From assembly GCF_021261325.1 (NCBI RefSeq), contig NZ_JAJSBI010000010.1:1-64000 (forward strand): a DNA stretch of 64,000 nt, written 5' to 3'. Positions within the stretch are counted from its first letter, which is position 1. Every line of letters starts with the position of its first letter. The translations under genes were made by a program, and so were the position numbers. This DNA comes from Streptomyces guryensis (lineage in GTDB: Bacteria; Actinomycetota; Actinomycetes; Streptomycetales; Streptomycetaceae). The notes beneath the pieces were generated by a model. That model did no database searches. It saw only the letters and a program-made list of their open reading frames with translations, and was not told the origin of the DNA. Shown here one piece after another: positions 1-7,724 of this stretch.

Positions 1-100
1 TGGGGTAAGGCTCCCAGTAGACGACTGGGTTGATAGGCCGGATCTGGAAGCACCGCAAGGTGTGGAGGTGACCGGTACTAATAGGCCGAGGGCTTGTCCT
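1..100 (+). rRNA. 23S rRNA, 3' end (partial)
   Basis: The first hundred bases match the conserved 3' terminus of bacterial 23S rRNA, including the helix sequence around GACCGGTACTAATAGGCCGA. The gene begins outside the window. It is followed after about 95 bases by 5S rRNA, the normal 23S-5S order. The exact 3' end was judged from memory of actinobacterial 23S rRNA and may be off by a few bases. Confidence 0.93.
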
Positions 101-194
101 CAGTTGCTCGCGTCCACTGTGTTGGTTCTGAAACCACGAACGGCCCCGCGTCCGGTCACGGCGTGGTGCGGCAGGAGTTCGACAGTTTCATAGT

Positions 195-313
195 GTTTCG
201 GTGGTTATAGCGTGAGGGAAACGCCCGGTTACATTCCGAACCCGGAAGCTAAGCCTTACAGCGCCGATGGTACTGCAGGGGGGACCCTGTGGGAGAGTAG
301 GACGCCGCCGAAC
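195..313 (+). rRNA. 5S ribosomal RNA
   Basis: This 119-base segment has the actinobacterial 5S rRNA sequence: a start at GTTTCGGTGGTTATAGCG, the conserved loop around CCCGAACCCGGAAGCTAAG (shown here as ATTCCGAACCCGGAAGCT), and a 3' end that pairs back with the start (CGCCGAAC). It is the last gene of the rRNA operon and is followed immediately by a strong terminator. Confidence 0.95.
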
Positions 314-322
314 AAAAATTGA

Positions 323-356
323 GAAAACCCCCGTGCCATTCGGCACGGGGGTTTTC
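323..356 (+). terminator. Rho-independent terminator of the rRNA operon
   Basis: A perfect 15-bp stem (GAAAACCCCCGTGCC and its complement) closes on the four-base loop ATTC, ten bases after the 5S gene. The stem contains its own A and T tracts, so it is expected to act as the operon terminator. It lies inside a possible upstream extension of the next ORF, which argues against any start for that gene before position 376. Confidence 0.9.
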
Positions 357-375
357 TGCGTTTAGGCTCATAGTT

Positions 376-1020
376 ATGCGCTATGACCTCGTGATCTTCG
401 ACAATGACGGTGTCCTCGTCGACAGCGAACCCATCTCCAACCGGCTCCTGGCCGCCTATCTCACCGAGTTGGGGCACCCGACCTCCTACGAGGACTCCCT
501 TCGCGACTACATGGGTTCTGCCATGCACCGGATCCACGACCTGATCCAGGAGAGGACCGGCCAGAAGCTTCCGGATGACTTCGATGACGTCTTCCATGCG
601 CGTGTCTTCGCGGCGTTCGAGCGGGAGTTGGAGCCGGTTGCCGGAGCCGCCGGTGTGGTGGAGAAGCTGGCTGCTGACGGGGTGCCGTACTGTGTCGCGT
701 CCTCCGGGAGTCATGAGCGGATTCGGGTGGGGCATCGGAAGACCGGGCTGGACCGCTGGTTCGATGACGGGCGGATCTTCAGTTCGCGGGATGTGGGGCG
801 GGGGAAGCCGGCACCGGACCTGTTCCTTTACGCGGCCGAGCGGATGGGAGTCACGCCGGAGCGTTGTGTGGTCGTCGAGGACAGTCCGTTGGGGGTGCAG
901 GCGGCTGTGGCGGCCAGGATGGATGTGTACGGGTTCACCGCGATGACGCCAGCCGGGCGGCTTGCCGGGGCAACGCAACTCTTCAGGGACCTCGGTGAGT
1001 TGGCTGACCTGCTCGTATGA
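376..1020 (+). CDS. HAD superfamily hydrolase (subfamily IA phosphatase)
   Basis: The 214-residue product begins MRYDLVIFDNDGVLVDSE, the HAD motif I with nucleophile Asp9 and acid-base Asp11. Motif II is the serine in VASSGS. Lys in GKPAPD and the acidic motif VVVEDSPLG complete the active site. The helical cap between motifs I and II places it with beta-phosphoglucomutase and phosphoglycolate-type phosphatases, cytosolic enzymes that remove phosphate from small metabolites. The substrate cannot be read from the sequence. An in-frame TTG at 319 was rejected because it lies inside the rRNA terminator hairpin. It is the first gene after the rRNA operon. Confidence 0.85.
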   Translation: MRYDLVIFDNDGVLVDSEPISNRLLAAYLTELGHPTSYEDSLRDYMGSAMHRIHDLIQERTGQKLPDDFDDVFHARVFAAFERELEPVAGAAGVVEKLAADGVPYCVASSGSHERIRVGHRKTGLDRWFDDGRIFSSRDVGRGKPAPDLFLYAAERMGVTPERCVVVEDSPLGVQAAVAARMDVYGFTAMTPAGRLAGATQLFRDLGELADLLV

Positions 1021-1112
1021 CGTCGGCATCGGTGGGCGGCTGACAATTGTCATGCAGAGCTCCGGACGATCGTTTCTACTGGAGACCGGGTGCCGGACGC
1101 GAAGCTGAGGGC

Positions 1113-1841
1113 ATGACGACGAACACGGTGTCCCAGGGCCAGAGCAGCAACCAGACTCCCAGCGCGCTCGACAACCTCCGCCCGCTGATCGTGGATGTGG
1201 CGGTCCCCCTCGGTTCGTACTACCTCTTCAAGGACGCCTTCGGGATGGGCACCTTCGCGGCGCTCGCCTGGAGCAGCGTCGTCCCCGCGGTGCGGACCGT
1301 CTGGAGCGTGGTGAAGGAGCACAGGACGAACGGCCTGGCGGGGCTGATCCTCGTCGTCAACGTGGTCTCCCTGCTGCTGAGCTTCGTCTCAGGCGACCCG
1401 CGGCTGATGCTCGCCAAGGACGGCGCGGTCAGCAGCACCGTCGGCATCGGCATCCTGGTCTCGGTGGCTCTCGGCCGGCCGATGATGACCGCCGGGATGA
1501 AGCCCTTCCTGGTGAAGGGCGACCCCAAGAAGGAAGCCGCATGGCAGCGGCTGGCGTCGGGCCGGGCGGCGGCCTCGGCCGACTTCCTGCGCAAGGAGCG
1601 GACGTTCTCCTTGGTCTGGGGTGTGGCACTGCTCGCCGAGTGTGTGGCCCGGGTCGTAGGGGCGTACACCGTCCCGGTGGACACCATGGTCTGGCTCGGC
1701 GGGGTCGTCATGGCCGGCGTGATGGTGCTGACCTTCCTCGTCAGCGGTGGGCTGGCCGCCGGGCCGATGGAGGAGATGCTCCGTGCCGAGGCGGAGGCCG
1801 AGGAAGCGGCCACTCGGAACGCGGTCGCCGTCGCCGCCTGA
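1113..1841 (+). CDS. VC0807-family integral membrane protein
   Basis: A 242-residue protein with about five or six hydrophobic segments: roughly residues 25-40, 55-72, 80-96, 105-122, 165-185 and 195-215. The pattern of two short N-terminal segments, a central loop rich in Lys and Arg (GMKPFLVKGDPKKEAAW) and two C-terminal segments matches the VC0807 family of bacterial membrane proteins of unknown function. The C-terminus is an acidic alanine-rich tail. The ATG at 1113 was preferred to upstream codons because GAGGG sits just before it. Function is unknown. Confidence 0.6.
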   Translation: MTTNTVSQGQSSNQTPSALDNLRPLIVDVAVPLGSYYLFKDAFGMGTFAALAWSSVVPAVRTVWSVVKEHRTNGLAGLILVVNVVSLLLSFVSGDPRLMLAKDGAVSSTVGIGILVSVALGRPMMTAGMKPFLVKGDPKKEAAWQRLASGRAAASADFLRKERTFSLVWGVALLAECVARVVGAYTVPVDTMVWLGGVVMAGVMVLTFLVSGGLAAGPMEEMLRAEAEAEEAATRNAVAVAA

Positions 1842-1919
1842 CCGAGAAAGTGAAGCTGAGGGAAATTCATCTTTGGCTTGATCTACCCACAGGTAGCCCG
1901 GGGCCCTACGCTCGCCGCC

Positions 1920-3143
1920 ATGACAGATGTGCTGCGGCGCGGTAGGGCCTCTTTGGCGTTCAGCTTTCTCGCTCAGGGCGCCACCTTTGCCCTTCTGGTG
2001 ACCCGCATCCCGGCCATTCAGGACCGGTACGGGGTCTCCGACGCGCTGTTGCCCCTCTTCCTGGCCGCCGTGCCGATCCTGGCCGGCGTGGGGAGTGTGA
2101 CGACCGAGCAACTGGTGAAGCGGATACGCCCCGGTCTGCTGCTGCGGTGCCTGCAGCCCGTGGTGCTGCTGGCGCTCCTCGGCGTCGGGTCCGGGGAGAA
2201 CCTGGCCGAGCTGGGGATCGCGCTGGGTGCCTTCGGGCTGGCGGTGGGCGGGCTCGACGCCTCGATGAACATGCTCGGGGTGAGCCTGCAGCGGGCGTAC
2301 GGGCGCAGCATCATGCTCAGTTTCCATGCCGCGTTCAGCCTGGGCGGGATCGTGGGGGCCTCGCTGGCCTGGGTGGGGGCACACTGGCATCTGGCGCTGT
2401 GGGTGTCGTATCTGCCGGTCGTCGCGGTGCTGTTGCCGGCCACGCTGATCGGGAGTCGGTGGTACGTCGACGGGGGTGCCTCCGTCGACGTACCGGAAGA
2501 GGCGGACGGCCGAGCGCAGGGGCAGTCCGTCGTCTTCAAGCTGCTGTTGCCGCTGTGTCTCGTGATGACCTTCGCGTACATCGGGGACTCGACCGTCTCC
2601 AACTGGAGCGCGAAGTATCTGAAGGACGTGCTCGGGAGCTCGGAGCAGCTGTCGACCGTTCCCTACAACGTCTACATGGTGACCACGCTGCTGGGGCGGT
2701 CGCTCGGGGACCTCGGGGTGCGGCGCTTCGGGGCCGTGGCGGTGGTGCGGCTGGGGGCGCTGGTGGCGGCGCTGGGGTTCGCGGTGGTGGCCCTCGCGCC
2801 GGGGGCGTGGGTGGGGATGCTCGGGTTCACGCTGCTGGGGCTGGGGCTGTGTGTGCTGGTTCCGCAGACCTTTGCGGCGGCCGGACGGTTGTTCCCGCAT
2901 GCGTCGGATGCGGCCGTCGCGCGGCTGAATGTGTTCAACTACGTCGGCTTTCTGATCGGCTCGCCGCTGGTGGGTGCGCTGGGGGATGCGTGGAGCTACC
3001 GCGGGGCCATGGTCGTCCCGATGGTGTTGGTGCTGGTGACCGTGGTCTACGCCAGGTCGTTCGCTCCTCAACCGGACCGATACGGTGGCGGGCATGAGCG
3101 GCCGCGCACAGCTGATGTGGGACGAGGCAGTAACGGGCTATGA
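1920..3143 (+). CDS. Major facilitator superfamily transporter
   Basis: A 407-residue protein with the two-times-six hydrophobic segment layout of MFS transporters and short polar loops between segments. The second half starts after the polar stretch around VPEEADGRAQGQSVVF. It resembles the sugar/FucP-like or drug exporter branches found in actinobacteria; the substrate cannot be told. ATG at 1920 fits the first transmembrane region (RASLAFSFLAQGATFALL). The 3' end overlaps the start of the next gene by about 50 bases in another frame, so the two are probably co-transcribed and translationally linked. Confidence 0.8.
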   Translation: MTDVLRRGRASLAFSFLAQGATFALLVTRIPAIQDRYGVSDALLPLFLAAVPILAGVGSVTTEQLVKRIRPGLLLRCLQPVVLLALLGVGSGENLAELGIALGAFGLAVGGLDASMNMLGVSLQRAYGRSIMLSFHAAFSLGGIVGASLAWVGAHWHLALWVSYLPVVAVLLPATLIGSRWYVDGGASVDVPEEADGRAQGQSVVFKLLLPLCLVMTFAYIGDSTVSNWSAKYLKDVLGSSEQLSTVPYNVYMVTTLLGRSLGDLGVRRFGAVAVVRLGALVAALGFAVVALAPGAWVGMLGFTLLGLGLCVLVPQTFAAAGRLFPHASDAAVARLNVFNYVGFLIGSPLVGALGDAWSYRGAMVVPMVLVLVTVVYARSFAPQPDRYGGGHERPRTADVGRGSNGL

Positions 3144-4266
3144 CTTCGGTCCGGACCATCCGATGGATCCGGTCCGGCTCGCCCTGACCAGGCGTCTTGT
3201 CGATGCCTTCGGGCTCGAGAAGCAGGTCGAGGTGGTGGCTGCGAAGCCTGCCGGGGAGTCGACCCTGCGGCTCGTCCACCGGGAGGACTACGTCGACGCG
3301 GTGAAGGCGGCTTCGGCGGATCCGGAGGCGGCGGACGGGGCGTACGGGCTGGGCACGATGGACGATCCCGCCTTCGCCGGGATGCACGAGGTGTCCGCGC
3401 TGATCGCGGGGCAGTCGGTGGGGGCCGCGGAGGCGGTGTGGCGCGGGGATGCGCTGCACGCGGTGAATTTCGCCGGGGGGCTGCATCATGCGATGCCGGG
3501 GAGTGCGTCGGGGTTCTGTATCTACAACGACGCCTCGCTGGCGATCGCCCGGCTGCTGGAGCTGGGCGCCGAGCGGGTCGCATACGTCGACGTGGACGTG
3601 CATCACGGAGACGGTGTGCAGGCTGCCTTCTGGGAGGACCCGCGGGTGCTGACGATCTCGCTGCACGAGCATCCCCGTACGTTGTTTCCGCAGACCGGGT
3701 GGCCGGAGGAGACGGGGGCCGACGCCGCTGAGGGGTCGGCCGTCAATGTGGCGCTGCCCGCCGGGACGGGGGACGCCGGGTGGCTGCGGGCCTTCCATGC
3801 CGTCGTACCGGAACTGATCGCCGATTTCCGGCCGCAGGTGCTGGTGACGCAGCACGGGGCCGATACGCACTTCGAGGATCCGCTGGCGCACCTGGCGGTG
3901 TCGCTGGATGCGCAGCGGGCTGTGCAGGTCGCCTGCCATTCGCTTGCGCACGAGTACGCCGGTGGGAAGTGGGTTGCGCTGGGTGGTGGCGGTTATGCGG
4001 TGGTCGAGGTCGTGCCGCGGTCGTGGACGCATCTCGTGGGGATCGCGGCGGGGCGGGAGATTGCGCCGGAGGCCGTGATCCCGGAGGGGTGGCGGCAGGA
4101 GGTGTTCGCGCGGACGCGGCAGTTGGCGCCGGCGCGGATGACTGATGGGCGGTGGCCGGTGTCGTACCCCTCCTGGGAGGCGGGGTACGACCCTGCGGAC
4201 CGGTTGGATCAGGCTGTGCTGGCTACTCGGCGAGCTGTGTTTCCGCTGCGGGGGTTGCTGGCGTAG
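3094..4266 (+). CDS. acuC: AcuC-type histone deacetylase-family enzyme
   Basis: The 390-residue product is a zinc-dependent deacetylase of the arginase/HDAC fold. The zinc site is visible in VDVDVHHGDGVQ and in VTQHGADTHFEDP, the catalytic histidine pair in GGLHHAMP, and the closing glycine loop in ALGGGGYAV. In Bacillus, AcuC removes acetyl groups from acetyl-CoA synthetase and so switches acetate use on; a similar protein-lysine deacetylase role is likely here. ATG at 3094 was chosen over the GTG at 3085; both lie inside the end of the MFS gene. The gene converges with the next one across a shared hairpin. Confidence 0.85.
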   Translation: MSGRAQLMWDEAVTGYDFGPDHPMDPVRLALTRRLVDAFGLEKQVEVVAAKPAGESTLRLVHREDYVDAVKAASADPEAADGAYGLGTMDDPAFAGMHEVSALIAGQSVGAAEAVWRGDALHAVNFAGGLHHAMPGSASGFCIYNDASLAIARLLELGAERVAYVDVDVHHGDGVQAAFWEDPRVLTISLHEHPRTLFPQTGWPEETGADAAEGSAVNVALPAGTGDAGWLRAFHAVVPELIADFRPQVLVTQHGADTHFEDPLAHLAVSLDAQRAVQVACHSLAHEYAGGKWVALGGGGYAVVEVVPRSWTHLVGIAAGREIAPEAVIPEGWRQEVFARTRQLAPARMTDGRWPVSYPSWEAGYDPADRLDQAVLATRRAVFPLRGLLA

Positions 4267-4271
4267 GGGTG

Positions 4272-4301
4272 CCGGGGGCGGGCGCAGAGGGCCGCCCCCG
4301 G
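4272..4301. terminator. Hairpin between convergent genes
   Basis: Ten-base perfect arms (CCGGGGGCGG and CCGCCCCCGG) flank a ten-base loop, five bases after the acuC stop and eight bases before the stop of the minus-strand secreted protein gene. It has no T tract, as is common in Streptomyces, and can serve both strands. Confidence 0.7.
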
Positions 4302-4309
4302 GCGTCGTG

Positions 4310-4741
4310 TCAGCTGCAGTGGCCCGAGTCGCCGGCCGAGGCGGTGCCGATGGTGCCGCCCCATGCGACGCAGTAGCCACGGGCGTTGACGTAGACGGGG
4401 CCGGCGTAGCTCGTGTACTGGCCGGAGTCCACGGCGGTCCGCTCGCCACTGTCGATGGCCTTGAGGGTGACCTCCATGTGGGTTTTGGCGCCCGTGGTGT
4501 TGCGGATGGTCACGGCGCAGTTCTTGCCGGTCGACTCGTTCCAGGTCAGGAACACCTTGCCGGAGTTGCCGACCGGGGTGGAGTCGATGACCTTGTAGCC
4601 GGTGCCGCAGGCACCGTTGTACGAGGCGGCTGCCGCCTTGGTGGTGGTGGCCGCCGAGGCCGGAGCGGTGGCGGCGACCGTGCCGCCGAGCGCCAGCACG
4701 GTGAGTGCGGCGGCGGTCGTGGCGCGACGGGACAGGTTCAT
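4310..4741 (-). CDS. SapA-like secreted protein
   Basis: The 143-residue product starts with a clear signal peptide (MNLSRRATTAAALTVLALGG, cleavage after a PASA-type site near residue 30). The mature part resembles spore-associated protein A of Streptomyces: ACGTGYKVIDS, a central NCAVTIRN, YTSYAGPVYV and YCVAWGGTIG, with four cysteines likely to form two disulfides. SapA was first found on spores of S. coelicolor; whether this copy is spore linked is inference. A GGGGGAAC purine-rich site precedes the ATG. Its neighbourhood close to bdtA and bldN is suggestive of developmental use but is not proof. Confidence 0.72.
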   Translation of the reverse strand: MNLSRRATTAAALTVLALGGTVAATAPASAATTTKAAAASYNGACGTGYKVIDSTPVGNSGKVFLTWNESTGKNCAVTIRNTTGAKTHMEVTLKAIDSGERTAVDSGQYTSYAGPVYVNARGYCVAWGGTIGTASAGDSGHCS

Positions 4742-4948
4742 GGTGTTCCCCCTGGTGATGTGTTGGTCGATTTGGTTGGGACGGTTGGTCGTTGCCGTCC
4801 ACGCATGGTGAGACCAGGGAGCCCCCACGACGGTTGTGGGCCGTTGTGTCGCTGTTCTGTCACCAGTGTCACGGGAGCTGTTACGCCAACTGTGCGGTGT
4901 TTGCGCGTTCGTATGCCCCTCCCCGTTCCCGTCCGACACCATCGAGGT

Positions 4949-5764
4949 GTGTTGAGCACCGGAGCCCTGCGGGCCCATCTCCTGGCCGCCCGTCTCGCCG
5001 GGCCCGTGGCCACCTCCCGGGAGGAGAGCCTGCGCAGCTATCGGTTGTTCGCCGCCCGTGACCCGCGCGTGCTGATCGGACTCGATCCAGAATGGACGTG
5101 GCGGCAGCGGGATTTGATCGAGCTGATGGCGGACAAATGCGGTGTTTCGGCCGATCCGCAGTATGTCTCCGGCCATGATGTGATCGATCCGGAGCGGACT
5201 CTGACCGCTCTGGATGCCTTCGCGGACCGTCTCGCCGCGGCCGCCGAGCGCAGCGCCCCGGTGCTCCTCGGTACCGGTCACCCGCACCGGCTGCTCGGCT
5301 TCTACGCTGCCTTGGCGGACGCGCTGTCGGCGGCGGGATGTACCGTCCTCACACCTGCGCATGGTCACTGTGTCGACATAACGACCCGGTTCGGTCTACG
5401 CACGTACAACCTTGGCTACGTACAAGGAGTCGCGCTGGTGCGGGAACCCGGCGCGGCTCGCCCCGGTTGTGCGACCGGCGTACACACGCATTCACCGCTC
5501 CCGGTTCGTACCGCGCTGGCTGCGGCGGCCGAGGCCGGCGGGCCGCTTCCCGAGCTGGTCGTCGGGGACCACGGTTGGGTCTGCGGGGCAGGTCAGCTGG
5601 GGTTCGAGGCCATTGGGCTCGCCGATACGGACGACCCCGCGCTCTTCGTGGGGGAGGCTGAGGGGTCCGTGTCCGTCGTCGTTCCACTTGATGACGCTGT
5701 GCGGTCTGATTACTACCGGCCGCTTACCCGCTACGTACTCAATCGAGCGTGTCTGTCACAGTAG
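4949..5764 (+). CDS. Conserved actinobacterial phosphatase-like protein
   Basis: A 271-residue cytosolic protein. Relatives in Streptomyces are often labelled phosphatase, but no HAD, DSP or metallophosphatase signature can be read. Visible blocks are PEWTWRQRDLIELMADKCG, VLLGTGHPHRLLGFY, PAHGHCVDITTRFGLRTY and the C-terminal LVVGDHGWVCGAGQLGFEAI, which is rich in His, Cys and Asp and could bind metal or phosphate. The GTG at 4949 lies next to the divergent SapA-like gene, with about 200 bases between the two starts. The open frame continues upstream to 4145, but that part runs antisense through the SapA-like gene and was excluded. Confidence 0.6.
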   Translation: MLSTGALRAHLLAARLAGPVATSREESLRSYRLFAARDPRVLIGLDPEWTWRQRDLIELMADKCGVSADPQYVSGHDVIDPERTLTALDAFADRLAAAAERSAPVLLGTGHPHRLLGFYAALADALSAAGCTVLTPAHGHCVDITTRFGLRTYNLGYVQGVALVREPGAARPGCATGVHTHSPLPVRTALAAAAEAGGPLPELVVGDHGWVCGAGQLGFEAIGLADTDDPALFVGEAEGSVSVVVPLDDAVRSDYYRPLTRYVLNRACLSQ

Positions 5765-5904
5765 GCCAGTGATGGGCATGCGATGGGTGCACCTCTTCCC
5801 CACTCGCATCACCCGCCCCTACATTGGGGAGTGAGCACGCAGCGACGAAGAGTCACCGGAAGGGGAAGCCGGTGGCCGTCGAGTGCGGAAGGTTCAGGTG
5901 TGTC

Positions 5905-6114
5905 ATGGCTGCTGAGCAGAGGCCTCTGAGCGAGGTTCAGTTCCTTACCGTGGCGGAGGTCGCCTCGGTGATGCGAGTGTCGAAGATGACCGTGTACCGC
6001 TTGGTGCACAGCGGTCATCTGCCCGCGATCAGGGTGGGGCGGTCCTTCCGCGTCCCCGAGAACGCGGTTCACGAGTACCTCCGCGAGAGCTACGTGGGGG
6101 TGGAAACCGCCTGA
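5905..6114 (+). CDS. bdtA: BdtA, excisionase-type MerR-like DNA-binding protein
   Basis: A 69-residue protein made almost wholly of one helix-turn-helix of the excisionase/MerR class: FLTVAEVASVMRVSKMTVYR is the HTH and the wing follows (HLPAIRVGRSFRVPENAV). I recognise it as BdtA, described in S. coelicolor as a target of the developmental master repressor BldD. It is not BldC, which has a different wing. ATG at 5905 is preceded by GGAAGG; an upstream in-frame ATG at 5824 would add a non-conserved 27-residue tail. An imperfect repeat TCAC-N9-GTGA lies near 5757-5773, ahead of the gene. Confidence 0.8.
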   Translation: MAAEQRPLSEVQFLTVAEVASVMRVSKMTVYRLVHSGHLPAIRVGRSFRVPENAVHEYLRESYVGVETA

Positions 6115-6269
6115 CGGCGACCGCTCCGGGGGGATCCTCAGGGCACTTCGGGATCTCCCCCGGCACCTCGATTACGACCTCAGCGCTCGGGCGGGTAGGC
6201 TGGCCCCTTGTAGGTCGTATGGGCCCATGGCGCCCAGCACCGAGTGATGAGAAGTGAGCGAGGGTAGTC

Positions 6270-6368
6270 GTGGGCTCTGTTATCAAGAAGCGGCGCAAGC
6301 GGATGGCCAAGAAGAAGCACCGCAAGCTGCTCAAGCGCACGCGCGTTCAGCGTCGCAACAAGAAGTAG
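6270..6368 (+). CDS. Small ribosomal subunit protein bS22 (AURKAIP1/COX24-like)
   Basis: A 32-residue, extremely basic peptide with the run IKKRRKRMAKKKHRKLLK and a tail ending in RRNKK. This is the actinobacterial 30S protein bS22, first seen in mycobacterial ribosome structures and related to the COX24 C-terminal domain. The start is GTG (VGSVIKKR). The gene is short enough to be missed by many gene finders. It stands alone between bdtA and a strong terminator. Confidence 0.88.
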   Translation: MGSVIKKRRKRMAKKKHRKLLKRTRVQRRNKK

Positions 6369-6391
6369 GCGACGCTCCAGGAGCGTGTTCT

Positions 6392-6423
6392 GTGGCCCCC
6401 CACCGCAACCGGTGGGGGGTCAC
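6392..6423 (+). terminator. Rho-independent terminator after bS22
   Basis: A 14-bp stem (GTGGCCCCCCACCG with one G-T pair) closes on the tetraloop CAAC, 24 bases after the bS22 stop codon. No long T run follows. It probably ends the bdtA-bS22 transcript. Confidence 0.8.
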
Positions 6424-6648
6424 ATGCGTTTGGAGTTCACAGAAGATCCCAGAAGCGCACGGGACCTCGCACAAGGCCCGTGCGTACGCACGTGTTTCAC
6501 ATGGCCTGGTCTGTTCGTATGCCTGTGGATGCCGTCACTTCGTGCATTGGGTGGTCATCACAGCGCAACATCGACCCGCTAGGTTGGCCGCACACGGGGA
6601 ACGCGGCAGGCTACGAGTACCGGATGGGCTGGAAGGAAGGCGCAGATC

Positions 6649-7710
6649 TTGGGCAAGGTCGTGCTCGTGACCGGAGTGGCCCGCAGGCTTGGGGGCCGGT
6701 TCGTACGACGGATCCAGCGTGACCCGCAGGTGGACCGGGTCGTCGCCGTGGACGCGGTCCCACCCGAGCACCACCTGGGCGGTGCCGACTTCATCCAGGC
6801 CGACATCCGGCAGCCCACCATCGCGCGCGTACTCGCCGAGACGGGCGCCGACACGGTCGTGCACATGGATGTGAGCGCGACCGGGCTCGGCAGTGGCAGC
6901 CGGACCGCGATCAAGGAAACCAACGTCATCGGCACGATGCAGCTGCTCGGCGCCTGCCAGAAGTCGCCGACCGTGAAGCGGCTCGTCGTGAAGTCCAGCA
7001 CGAACGTGTACGGGTCCGCGCCCCGCGATCCCGCGGTGTTCACCGAGACGACCCCTCCCAAGTCGCTGCCCAGCGGCGGCTTCGCCAAGGACACCGTCGA
7101 GGTCGAGGGGTATGTACGGGGCTTCGCGCGGCGGCGGCCGGATGTGGCCGTGTGTGTGCTGCGGTTCGCGAACATCCTGGGGCCCACGGCCGACACGCCG
7201 CTCGCGTCCTACTTCGCACTGCCGGTCCTGCCGACCGTGTTCGGGTACGACCCGCGGCTTCAGTTCGTCCACGAGGACGACGTGATCGAGGTCCTGCGGA
7301 TCGCCTCGCACGAGCCGGAGCGGGGCACGCTCAACAGCGGCACCTTCAACATCGCCGGCGACGGAGTCCTGCTGCTGTCGCAGTGCTCGCGGCGGCTGGG
7401 GCGGCCGACCGTGCCCCTGCTGCTGCCTGCCGTCACCTGGGCGGGCTCCCTGGTGCGTACGCTGGGCATGACGGACTTCTCGCCCGAACAGATCCGGCTG
7501 CTGACCCACGGGCGGGTCGTGGCGACGGACCAGATGCGCGAGACGCTCGGATTCAAGCCGAAGTACACGACAGCGGAGACGTTCGCGGACTTCGCGCGCA
7601 GCCGGGGACCCGGACTCCTGCCCCCGGAGGCCCTTTCAGGGGCCGTCGACCGGATCGCCGCGCTGCCCGTCCTGGGCGGCGGCCACCCCCCGACGCAGAG
7701 CGCGAACTGA
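6649..7710 (+). CDS. Extended SDR family NAD-dependent epimerase
   Basis: The 353-residue protein starts at TTG with an upstream GGAAGG. It opens with a Rossmann dinucleotide site of atypical form (VLVTGVARRLGGRFV), has SSTNVYG in the place of the catalytic Ser/Thr block, and ADFIQADI for the adenine-binding Asp. The usual YxxxK is not clear: the region reads GGFAKDTVEVEGYV, so the catalytic tyrosine may be lost. The substrate is unknown. It lies 14 bases before an acyltransferase gene, with which it is almost surely co-transcribed; I remember the same pair upstream of rsbN in S. coelicolor. Confidence 0.75.
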   Translation: MGKVVLVTGVARRLGGRFVRRIQRDPQVDRVVAVDAVPPEHHLGGADFIQADIRQPTIARVLAETGADTVVHMDVSATGLGSGSRTAIKETNVIGTMQLLGACQKSPTVKRLVVKSSTNVYGSAPRDPAVFTETTPPKSLPSGGFAKDTVEVEGYVRGFARRRPDVAVCVLRFANILGPTADTPLASYFALPVLPTVFGYDPRLQFVHEDDVIEVLRIASHEPERGTLNSGTFNIAGDGVLLLSQCSRRLGRPTVPLLLPAVTWAGSLVRTLGMTDFSPEQIRLLTHGRVVATDQMRETLGFKPKYTTAETFADFARSRGPGLLPPEALSGAVDRIAALPVLGGGHPPTQSAN

Positions 7711-7724
7711 GGAGCGCATCAACG

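Noticed and set aside
319..375. Upstream extension of the first HAD gene from a TTG
   Set aside because: The extension lies inside the rRNA operon terminator and adds non-conserved residues; ATG at 376 directly precedes the HAD motif.
1389..3095. A 568-codon minus-strand frame opposite the membrane protein and MFS genes
   Set aside because: Rich in Arg, His, Pro and Gln, as expected of antisense GC-rich frames, with no motif.
4145..4948. Upstream part of the open frame leading into the phosphatase-like gene
   Set aside because: It runs antisense through a well supported SapA-like gene and has no family features.
5905..6114. Assignment of the small HTH protein as BldC
   Set aside because: Sequence and length fit the excisionase-type BdtA; BldC has a different wing and lies elsewhere in S. 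coelicolor.
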